From positions 1 through 64,000 of the forward strand of contig JAGYJT010000006.1 of the NCBI GenBank assembly GCA_018401955.1: a DNA stretch of 64,000 nt, in the 5' to 3' direction. A program made the translations under genes and the position numbers. Position 1 is the stretch's first letter. The number at the start of each line of letters is the position of its first letter. Source of the stretch: Chitinophagales bacterium. Its GTDB lineage: Bacteria; Bacteroidota; Bacteroidia; Chitinophagales; CAIOSU01. The notes under the pieces were generated by a model. The model worked only from the letters and a program-made list of their open reading frames with translations, had not been told where the DNA came from and made no database searches. Of this stretch, positions 35,175-42,598 are shown piece by piece.

Positions 35175-37618
35175 TGGAGCCCATCGAATATTTAAATGAA
35201 ATGACCGCGCCCGGGAATCTCGGGCGTTTTCTTGTGATACTGGGCTTTGTGAGTGCCTTTTTTGCTTCCATCGCCTACTTCTTTTCTACCCAAAAGCGTG
35301 ACGACCTGGCCGAGCATAACAGCTGGCGCTACTATGGCCGTGCATTGTTTTTGGTGCATGCCGTGTCCATTCTTGGCGTGGTGCTTACGCTGTTCTATCT
35401 TATCTACCACCACCGTTTTGAGTATATGTATGTGTGGCAACACTCTTCATTGGGTTTGCCAGTGCGCTATTTGTTCTCATGTTTTTGGGAAGGGCAGGAG
35501 GGTAGCTTTATGCTTTGGGCCCTGTGGCACGCTGTGTTGGGCCTATTGATGATGTTTACCACCAAAAAGTGGGAAGCACCCATAATGGCAGTGTTTGCCA
35601 TTACCCAAGTATTTTTGATGAGTATGTTGTTGGGCCTTTGGGTGGGCGATGTAAAAATTGGTAGCAACCCTTTTGCGCTATTACGCGACAGCATGGAGGC
35701 GCCCATATTTAGCAACCCCAACTACTTAAGTTTTATTAAAGACGGAAACGGCCTTAACCCGCTACTGAAAAACTATTGGATGACCATTCACCCGCCTACA
35801 TTGTTCTTGGGTTTCTCATCTACGTTAATACCTTTTGCCTTTGCCATTGCCAGCCTTTGGGTACGCGATTTTACCAGTTGGGTAAAGCCTGCCTTGCCTT
35901 GGGTGCTGTTTAGTACCATTATTTTGGGCATAGGTATCCTTATGGGTGGTGCTTGGGCTTATGAGAGCTTAACCTTTGGTGGTTTCTGGGCATGGGACCC
36001 AGTAGAGAACGCCTCACTTGTGCCGTGGCTAACCTTAGTAGCTGGCCTGCATACCATGGTGGCCTACCGCCATAGTGGCTATGGTTTAGTAGCTACGTTC
36101 GTATTCTTTATCCTTACCTTCTTGTTTATCCTGTTATCTACCTTCCTTACTCGTAGCGGTATATTGGGAGATACTTCGGTACACGCGTTTACGGATTTGG
36201 GCATGAGTGGGCAGTTGCTCATTTTCATGTTGTTCTACATTGGGTTGTCCATCTTCTTGTTTATCCGCAGTGGCAAGCAAATTCCATCGCCCCAAAAAGA
36301 AGAAAGCGCCTCCAGCAGAGAGTTTTGGATGTTTGTAGGTTCGCTGGTTTTCTTGCTTTCAGCCTTGATAGTTATAATTGCTACTTGTGTACCTATCTGG
36401 AATAAAGCGCTTTTGGCAGTTCAAGAACTCGGTATCCTTGAAGACCAATCAAAAATATCGCCCCCCGCTATAAAATATTACAACGATACCCACGTATGGA
36501 TAGCCATATTGTTGGGCCTATTGTCGGGCGCAGTGCAATGGCTAAGGTTTAAAAAGTCTGATGCTACCAAGTTTGTGATGAGCATATTACTTGGTCTATC
36601 CGTTTCGGCGTTGCTAACAACTTTCACGGCCTTAATGACGGAGATAACTCAATGGCAGTATGTTATTATGTTGTATGCCGCGTTTTATGCTTCGGTTTCA
36701 AACCTCGACTACATCATTAGGGTGCTTAAGGGCAAAGTCAATGTTTCGGGTGGTTCGGTAGCGCATATTGGTTTTGGGTTGATGCTGGTAGGTATACTTA
36801 TATCTAACTACAAACAAGAGGTTATATCTAAAGGTAATGTGCGCTTGGGCGACTTTACCGAAGAGGAGAGCTCTAACAACGTTTTGCTGCGATTAAACGA
36901 CCCCATCCGTATGGGCGACTATTGGGTTACCTACATTGGCGATAGCATATATGAGGGCAAGAACTTTTATTTGGTTGACTATGTGCGCAACAATGAGGTA
37001 GGTGACACAGTGGAGCAGTTTATACTAATGCCGAATGCCGAGATTACCCCGAAAATGGGTATTGTAGCGCACCCTGATACGCGCCATTATTTGCACAAAG
37101 ACATTTATACCCACGTAACATCGGTGCCCAACAAAGATGCCATCGAAGCAGCGCCCGATTCGTTTGAAGTGAGCATTGCCGGTATTGGCGATACCTTTTT
37201 TATTGCTAAAGCATTTGTGATTGTTGAGGATGTTAATAAAAATCCGGTTGTAGCAGATGGTAAAGAAGGGGACATTGCCATTGGTGTGAAACTATCCATT
37301 TTCAATCCGCTAACAGGTATAGAGACCAAGGCTGAGCCTATTTATTTGATAAGGGGCAGGGAAGTGATACCACAAACCACGGAGGTGCCTGCCTTGGGCG
37401 TGAAGTTCAGGATTGAGAAAATTTTGATAGAGGAAAACAAGTTTGCCATTGGCGTGGCCCAGCGCGATACTGCGAGTGACTTTATTGTAATGAAAGCAAT
37501 AGTGTTCCCTTGGATTAATCTATTGTGGATAGGTATTTTGATAATGACGGCGGGCTTTATCATTAGTATTAGGCGCCGCCGCAACGAAAACAAGAAAGAA
37601 GAATCTCGTGCAGCATAA
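35174..37618 (+). CDS. ccmF: Heme lyase CcmF (cytochrome c-type biogenesis)
   Basis: It ligates heme to apocytochrome c CxxCH motifs at the periplasmic face. The 814 residues contain many membrane helices. The WWD heme-handling region reads GGFWAWDPVENASLVPWL at about residues 270-287. Conserved His ligands are in TIHPPTLFLGFS and AGLHTMVAYRH. A large soluble C-terminal domain (about 550-780) precedes the last helix. It follows ccmE with a 1-base overlap and overlaps the next gene by 11 bases. Confidence 0.94.
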   Translation: MEPIEYLNEMTAPGNLGRFLVILGFVSAFFASIAYFFSTQKRDDLAEHNSWRYYGRALFLVHAVSILGVVLTLFYLIYHHRFEYMYVWQHSSLGLPVRYLFSCFWEGQEGSFMLWALWHAVLGLLMMFTTKKWEAPIMAVFAITQVFLMSMLLGLWVGDVKIGSNPFALLRDSMEAPIFSNPNYLSFIKDGNGLNPLLKNYWMTIHPPTLFLGFSSTLIPFAFAIASLWVRDFTSWVKPALPWVLFSTIILGIGILMGGAWAYESLTFGGFWAWDPVENASLVPWLTLVAGLHTMVAYRHSGYGLVATFVFFILTFLFILLSTFLTRSGILGDTSVHAFTDLGMSGQLLIFMLFYIGLSIFLFIRSGKQIPSPQKEESASSREFWMFVGSLVFLLSALIVIIATCVPIWNKALLAVQELGILEDQSKISPPAIKYYNDTHVWIAILLGLLSGAVQWLRFKKSDATKFVMSILLGLSVSALLTTFTALMTEITQWQYVIMLYAAFYASVSNLDYIIRVLKGKVNVSGGSVAHIGFGLMLVGILISNYKQEVISKGNVRLGDFTEEESSNNVLLRLNDPIRMGDYWVTYIGDSIYEGKNFYLVDYVRNNEVGDTVEQFILMPNAEITPKMGIVAHPDTRHYLHKDIYTHVTSVPNKDAIEAAPDSFEVSIAGIGDTFFIAKAFVIVEDVNKNPVVADGKEGDIAIGVKLSIFNPLTGIETKAEPIYLIRGREVIPQTTEVPALGVKFRIEKILIEENKFAIGVAQRDTASDFIVMKAIVFPWINLLWIGILIMTAGFIISIRRRRNENKKEESRAA

Positions 37619-38486
37619 GAACATCGTAATTATTGGTGCCGGTAATATGGCCTGGCATCTTGGGCACCAGTTTATTAAAGCTGGGCATAAAGTAGTGGAA
37701 GTATACAACCGTGGCAAAATTGCCGGTGAGGCATTGGCCGAAGAACTGGATGCTGCATTTGCCAGTAAGCCCGAAGAGATTACCCGCACCGCCGACATTT
37801 ACATTGTGGCAGTAAGCGACCATGGTATAGATGATATTATCCTTACCCTACAATTGGATAAACAAATTGTGGCCCACACCAGTGGCGCCGTGCCTATGAC
37901 GGGTATGGAGCGCATCAGCCTTAACCATGGTATCTTCTATTCTTTGCAAACCCTTACCAAGGGTACCATGGTTGATTTTAGCGAGGTGCCCATTTTTATC
38001 GAAGGCTCAAGTAAAAAGGTAGAAGAAGAGCTAACCGCTCTGGCCAAAACCATCAGCAAAAGCGCGCATAAACTGGATAGCCACAAGCGCCGGGCATTGC
38101 ACGTGGCGGCGGTTTTTGCCAACAACTTTACCAATTACCTATACCATATCTCTAGCGAGATTTTGCGTAAAGAGGACATTGATTTTAAGCTGCTATTCCC
38201 TTTGATGGAAGAGACCATGGCGAAGCTTAAAACCCATACCCCACTCGAAGTACAAACCGGCCCCGCTAAGCGTGGTGACTACCGCACCATTGGCGAGCAC
38301 ATGAACTACCTGCAAGGCCATGATGCCTATAAGGAGATTTATCTGGTACTCTCGGAAGGGATAATGAGCTTATACAAGCCAGCTGCTGAAGGCCTAATAG
38401 GCGAGGAGTATTGGGGTAAAGACTTCGAGTTTGATGAGCAAGTTGACGACTACGACGGCCTACCGCTGGAAGATGATGAAGATTGA
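37608..38486 (+). CDS. Rossmann-like and DUF2520 domain protein
   Basis: 292 residues from a GTG at 37608 that overlaps ccmF by 11 bp. The N-terminus IVIIGAGNMAWHLGHQF is an NAD(P)-binding loop, followed by VAVSDHGIDDII and VAHTSGAVP as in ketopantoate/F420-type reductases. The C-terminal half (HVAAVFANNFTNYLY, LLFPLMEETMAKL) is the helical DUF2520 domain. The family is widespread in Bacteroidetes and is of unproven function, probably an oxidoreductase. The acidic tail ends EDDED. The GTG start is fixed by the Rossmann motif beginning directly after it. Confidence 0.85.
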   Translation: MQHKNIVIIGAGNMAWHLGHQFIKAGHKVVEVYNRGKIAGEALAEELDAAFASKPEEITRTADIYIVAVSDHGIDDIILTLQLDKQIVAHTSGAVPMTGMERISLNHGIFYSLQTLTKGTMVDFSEVPIFIEGSSKKVEEELTALAKTISKSAHKLDSHKRRALHVAAVFANNFTNYLYHISSEILRKEDIDFKLLFPLMEETMAKLKTHTPLEVQTGPAKRGDYRTIGEHMNYLQGHDAYKEIYLVLSEGIMSLYKPAAEGLIGEEYWGKDFEFDEQVDDYDGLPLEDDED

Positions 38487-38674
38487 TTAATGTGCTGATG
38501 TGCTAATGTACCAATGTGCTAATTGTGATGGACATTATGGGCCCAACTATCTATCATTAGTAATTTCTTTGTGTCTTTTGCGTTTTTACTTTGCGCACGT
38601 TGTGGTTAAAAACATAACTCGTAACCCGTAACTCGCAACTATCTTGTTTTGTATCTTGTGTCTCAAACAATCGC

Positions 38675-39220
38675 ATGCAAGGCCCTACCCACATACTCGT
38701 TGGCATTAGCCTAGAGAAGATATTCTCCAAAAAACGCATGCAGCCCGTGGTGAGGTTTGTGGTGATAGCCGTAATAGCCTTGTTTCTGCACAGCGTATTC
38801 GATCGTATTGCCCGCATTACCTACCATCCGCCCGATGCCTGCTACACCGACCCATTTTGGGTAGGCTACCATTTAATAGTGTACAGCGCCACCATATACA
38901 TGCTGGTAAAGTATTGGCGCAAATACCCCATCGGCATTACGTTCTCTATCCTTCCTGATTTTGATTGGGTGATATTACACGGCAGCAAAGCCATTTTGGG
39001 AGAGCACCCCAGTTGGTACCAAACCGGCCACATACACCAGTTTCTGCACAACATTACCGACGCTATACCGCCCTTTTCGCTCCTCCACCAATACCTCCCC
39101 GACCGCACCGACGACAAACTAGGTTTCCTCTGGGAAGTGCTCATCGTACTCAGTCTTATTTTGCTAATCCGTTGGCTAGATAAACGAGCGGCCAAGTTGG
39201 ATAAAAACGCTGAAATATAA
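38675..39220 (+). CDS. Membrane protein, YdjM/DUF457-like
   Basis: 181 residues starting MQGPTHILVGISLEKIF. Membrane helices at about 26-44, 64-80 and 155-172. The early TH, the LHSVFDRI (HxxxD) and ILPDFDWVILHG segments resemble membrane-bound metal-dependent hydrolases of the YdjM (DUF457) type; the likeness is only partial. Codes downstream of the DUF2520 gene but 188 bp away, with repeated words in between, so it may have its own promoter. Function unknown. Confidence 0.6.
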   Translation: MQGPTHILVGISLEKIFSKKRMQPVVRFVVIAVIALFLHSVFDRIARITYHPPDACYTDPFWVGYHLIVYSATIYMLVKYWRKYPIGITFSILPDFDWVILHGSKAILGEHPSWYQTGHIHQFLHNITDAIPPFSLLHQYLPDRTDDKLGFLWEVLIVLSLILLIRWLDKRAAKLDKNAEI

Positions 39221-39323
39221 ACTAGCATGTCATCCTGAGCGTAGTCGAAGGGTGCGTGCGTGGGCCGTTGGGTTGAGCGTTACATTCAAATTACCGTTAC
39301 TCTGTAGCAAAGTGACAGTCTTG

Positions 39324-39383
39324 CTCCCCTCCTTTGCATGGCGCTGAGCGATTGGCCAAGGAGGGGTTGGGGGTGGTCAGCAC
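39324..39383. repeat. CTCCCCTCC / GGAGGGG inverted repeat
   Basis: CTCCCCTCCTTTGCATGG pairs imperfectly with CAAGGAGGGGTTGGGGG. The same unit, in one orientation or the other, recurs at 42013-42073 and 42219-42282, and in reduced form at 33013-33056 and 40125-40160. Confidence 0.6.
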
Positions 39384-39399
39384 ATAATACCAGTGAAAA

Positions 39400-39642
39400 T
39401 CAAGAAATAGAATTCCGCACCCGCTGCGTATAATTGCGCATAGCAGTGCGCACATCAGTGCCGTTATCGGTCATATCCTTTAGCACGGCTATGGCCGCAA
39501 TGGCGTGGGTAAGCTGCTCGCCCTCATCGCTGCCTTCAATTTCAATTGTAGGGGTTTCCTCGTTCAGTATCGCCTCCTCGGCAGCAGTAAGTTGCTCAAG
39601 GGTATAGGTCTCAACCAATTGTTTTATTACCGGTAGTTTCAT
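39400..39642 (-). CDS. Small acidic protein, DUF6952-like
   Basis: 80 residues: MKLPVIKQLVETYTLEQLT, an acidic middle (EETPTIEIEGSDEGEQL), then a helix ending TAMRNYTQRVRNSIS. It starts one base after the thioredoxin stop on the same strand, so it is coupled to it. The pairing of a KLP-type small protein with thioredoxin is common in Bacteroidetes (DUF6952 from memory; not confirmed). It may regulate or partner with the thioredoxin. Confidence 0.65.
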   Translation of the reverse strand: MKLPVIKQLVETYTLEQLTAAEEAILNEETPTIEIEGSDEGEQLTHAIAAIAVLKDMTDNGTDVRTAMRNYTQRVRNSIS

Positions 39643-39643
39643 C

Positions 39644-39961
39644 TTAGTTCAATTTATCAATCATTCCGGTTACATAATCCTCTTTGCTGGTGCTGGCACC
39701 TTCTACCAACTCACCGTTTTTAAACACGGCAATAAACGGCAAGCTATCCACATTAGCCAACTTGCGGGCATTGGGGCTCTTTTCGGCATTCACTTCCAAG
39801 AAGGCCACGCCAGCATAACGCTCATCAGCGCTCAAGCGCTTAAACTTCGGCGTAAACAACCGGCAGCTACCGCACCAGTCGGCATAGTACTTCACAATTA
39901 CTTTCTCGTTATCCTTCAACAACGCCTCAAAATCGGCATCGGTAGCAGTTATTACACTCAT
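39644..39961 (-). CDS. Thioredoxin family protein
   Basis: 105 residues of a thioredoxin fold. The active site is WCGSCR (Cys30, Cys33) in place of the canonical WCGPC, and the cis-Pro is in VDSLPFIAVFKNG. It should act as a cytosolic dithiol reductase; the Ser between the cysteines would shift its redox potential. It is the first gene of a two-gene unit with the DUF6952-like protein. Confidence 0.9.
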   Translation of the reverse strand: MSVITATDADFEALLKDNEKVIVKYYADWCGSCRLFTPKFKRLSADERYAGVAFLEVNAEKSPNARKLANVDSLPFIAVFKNGELVEGASTSKEDYVTGMIDKLN

Positions 39962-40263
39962 GGTATGGTTTACAAGTTTGTTCAGTAAAAAAGCATAACG
40001 CCCACGGGCATTACAAGGTTCAAAAATAGGTAGAAATACGAAAAGAGGAGCGTGAAAAAGTTAACCGCAAAGTGCGCAAAGAAAGGACCGCAACGAACGC
40101 AAAGAAAAAGTTTGCCATCTTACTTCCCTCCTAAAAAGGAGGGGTAGGGGAGGTGTAATTCGTCGCGCTAAACTCTGATAATCTGAACCTCTTAATTGCG
40201 AGTAATTCCACACAACACCTACCAATCAGCACATTGGTACATCAGCAAATCAGCACATTGAGG
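39962..40263. repeat. Gene-free spacer of dispersed repeat words
   Basis: 302 bp without a gene. It contains ACCGCAACGAACGCAAAG words (about 40087-40104; a similar tract is at 46712-46745), a CTCCTAAAAAGGAGG hairpin (40128-40142) and AATCAGCACATTGG/ACATCAGCAAATC words (40213-40262) that mirror a tract at 38487-38530. Confidence 0.5.
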
Positions 40264-41589
40264 TTATTCCCCCACATCAAAATTCGCCTTCAGCGCCTGC
40301 TCAATCCTCCTGCTATTATTCATGTTTTGGTAAAATTCCACCACCATCGGGCGCACAAAAATGTCGCGAGGCGTAAGCGGACGACGCAGCACCAGCCCTT
40401 CCAGCGTAGTGCAGCGGCTCAACGCCACGTATACCTGCCCAGCGGCAAAAGCCCCATTGCCAAGGTCGATTATCACTTTATGGAACGTAAGGCCTTGGCT
40501 TTTGTGTATGGTTATGCCCCACGCCAACTTCACCGGGAACTGCGTAAACGTGCCCACAATCTGCTCTTTGATGGCGCTCTTTAGGTTGTCGTAGTCGTAG
40601 CGGGTGTTGTCCCACGTTACGGTGGTTACCTTGTGCTCTTTGCCCTCAATCTCAATCAGCAGTTCTTCGTTGGTTATAGCCAGCACCTTACCTATACTGC
40701 CGTTTACCCACTTCTTCTCCAAGTCGTTCTTCACCATCATCACCTGCGAGCCCACCTTTAGCTTTAGCTCCATTTCGGTAGGCATCAGTTCCGGCGGGAA
40801 AATGCCCGTACTCTTCCCCTTTAACGTATGTTCCTCGGTGTGCAAGCTCGCCAGTTTAAAGTCGTTGGTTTGTTGGGCTGCTTGGCGCGTGGCACATAGC
40901 GTTATGTACATCTCATCATTCACGGGCGACCCAATGGCGCGGCGATTCATTTGCTCCAGCGCGTCCTCGTCCATCTCGTTATTGCGGATGCGGTTCAGCA
41001 GGTTCACAAAGCGCTCGTCTTGCTGGCGGTACACCGTGGTCAGTTCAATGTTCACGGGGTCTAGCTCTTTGTAGGCCGCACTGCTAAAAAAGAAAGGCGT
41101 ATCGTAATGCTCGCGAAGCAGCGGCCAGTCGTTTTGGGTTACCACCGGCTCCAACTGGAACAAATCGCCCACCAGTAGCACCTGCACCCCACCGAAAGGC
41201 GCCCTAGGGTTGTCGCGCACCGCGCGCAGGGTGCTATCAATGGCATCCATCAAGTCGGCGCGCACCATGCTCACCTCGTCAATTATCAGCAGGTCCATTT
41301 TCTGCATAATCTTTGCCTTGTTGCCCCGTATGCGCTTATGGTCTAGGCGGTTGTCGCCCGGTGGCAAAGGGCCAAATGGCAACTGGAAAAACGAGTGTAT
41401 CGTTGCCCCCTTTACGTTCAGCGCCGCCACGCCCGTAGGCGCCACCAACACCACACGCTTGGCCGTGCTCAGGGCCACATCGCGTATAAAAGTACTCTTA
41501 CCCGTGCCCGCCTTGCCTGTAAGGAAAAGCGACCCCACCGTTTGGTCAATTATCTGCCTGGCCTGCTGCTGTAGCGTATTTTCTTGCAT
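40264..41589 (-). CDS. Pif1/RecD-like SF1 helicase
   Basis: 441 residues. Walker A LFLTGKAGTGKST, motif Ia APTGVAALNVKGATIHSFF, Walker B LLIIDEVSMV, motif III VGDLFQLEPV, motif V/VI WGITIHKSQGLTF and VYVALSRC. This is the Pif1-type superfamily 1B DNA helicase (5'-to-3'), without the extra domains of RecD. The C-terminal helix-rich tail has no known role. The 5' UTR holds an A/C-rich repeat tract on the coding sense. The role is probably replication or repair. Confidence 0.9.
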   Translation of the reverse strand: MQENTLQQQARQIIDQTVGSLFLTGKAGTGKSTFIRDVALSTAKRVVLVAPTGVAALNVKGATIHSFFQLPFGPLPPGDNRLDHKRIRGNKAKIMQKMDLLIIDEVSMVRADLMDAIDSTLRAVRDNPRAPFGGVQVLLVGDLFQLEPVVTQNDWPLLREHYDTPFFFSSAAYKELDPVNIELTTVYRQQDERFVNLLNRIRNNEMDEDALEQMNRRAIGSPVNDEMYITLCATRQAAQQTNDFKLASLHTEEHTLKGKSTGIFPPELMPTEMELKLKVGSQVMMVKNDLEKKWVNGSIGKVLAITNEELLIEIEGKEHKVTTVTWDNTRYDYDNLKSAIKEQIVGTFTQFPVKLAWGITIHKSQGLTFHKVIIDLGNGAFAAGQVYVALSRCTTLEGLVLRRPLTPRDIFVRPMVVEFYQNMNNSRRIEQALKANFDVGE

Positions 41590-42598
41590 AGTGGTAAAGT
41601 TACGGGTTATTGGTTAATCGGTTGATTGGTTACTTGTTGATTGGTTGATTGGCTTTCCATTGACCCGCGAAGCGAGTTTTGTCCTGCAGGAAGTGAGGTT
41701 TGGCGGGGGGGGTGAACCTTGATTTGCTTGATTACACGATTAGAAAAGGATTTTTTTCGTGTTGCGGGTAATCCTTTTCCAATCTACAAATCCTTTATTA
41801 AATCAAGGTTCTTACCATTTGGGTTTTGTCGTCCAGGAATGTATATTTTATGCGGGTTGTAGGTCTGGTTACTTGCTTGTCTCGCCTTGGGCGAGGGTGG
41901 ATTGGTTATTGGTTTATTTGTTTTTTTGCCATGGACTATCGATCATGGACCATGGACCCGCGCAGCCCAGTTTTGTCGTCCAGGAATCGTTATTTCATGA
42001 GGGTTGTGTTACGTGCTGACCACCCCCAACCCCTCCTTTTCCTATCGCTCACATGCCATTCGAAGGAGGGGAGCTGTCAAGTGCTCGACTTAGCTCGGCC
42101 TTGTTACTTGGCTTTTTTGCCATGGACCATGGACCATTGACTGCGAAGCATAGTTTTGTCGTCCACGAATGTATATTTTATGCGGGTTGTGGGGCTAGTT
42201 ACTGGTCGAAATACGGTAGCTCCCCTCCTTCGCATGGCCATTTTTGCGCGCTTGCGAAAGGAGGGGCTGGGGGTGGTTAGCGCAGCCCAGTTTTGTCGTG
42301 CAGGAAGTGAGTTGTGGCGCAGGTTTGCCGCGCCTTGGGTAAGCGTGGTTACTGTAAATATAAACCGCTGTAAATGAATGGTTTGTGTGGTTGTTGGTTT
42401 TTGTATTGGGCTGGGGGAGAGGGAGTTGTGGGGCCGCTTATGGCGGAAAATGCAAGCGGATGCTTGCTGCATGGTACACACATGCAAATGTTTGCGCGAG
42501 ATAGGGGTGAAGGAGTAGCGAAAAACATGAGTTGAAGAACTTGAGATGTTATTGAGGGTTTTAAGAGCCTGTTTTAAATTGGCATTTAGTATTTTTAT
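41590..42598. repeat. 1-kb gene-free mosaic of dispersed repeats
   Basis: No supportable gene. Contents: a TTGGTTGATTGG tract (41603-41652); five copies of an 18-39-bp word starting AGTTTTGTCGTCCAGGAA (41675, 41822, 41969, 42152, 42289; three of them continue to ...GCGGGTTGT); one 98-bp MITE-like element (41714-41811); CCATGGAC words (41930-41958, 42119-42138); and two CTCCCCTCC inverted repeats. Short ORFs that appear in it are repeat translations. Confidence 0.75.
41714..41811. repeat. MITE-like 98-bp element, copy A
   Basis: Ends GAACCTTGATTT and AAATCAAGGTTC form perfect terminal inverted repeats. Inside, GAAAAGGATT and AATCCTTTTC form a second hairpin. It has no ORF. Copies B and C are at 51192-51289 and 51781-51879. 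Confidence 0.8.

Noticed and set aside
40604..41074. 156-residue plus-strand ORF inside the helicase
   Set aside because: Antisense shadow; Ser/Phe/Cys-rich low-complexity translation.
41675..42306. CRISPR array
   Set aside because: The repeats are 18-39 bp but the spacing (about 100-165 bp between copies) and length vary, spacers contain other repeat families, and no cas genes are near.
42053..42377. Short ORFs with repeated VVxECIFYAGC translations
   Set aside because: They come from copies of the AGTTTTGTCGTCCAGGAA repeat, not from genes.
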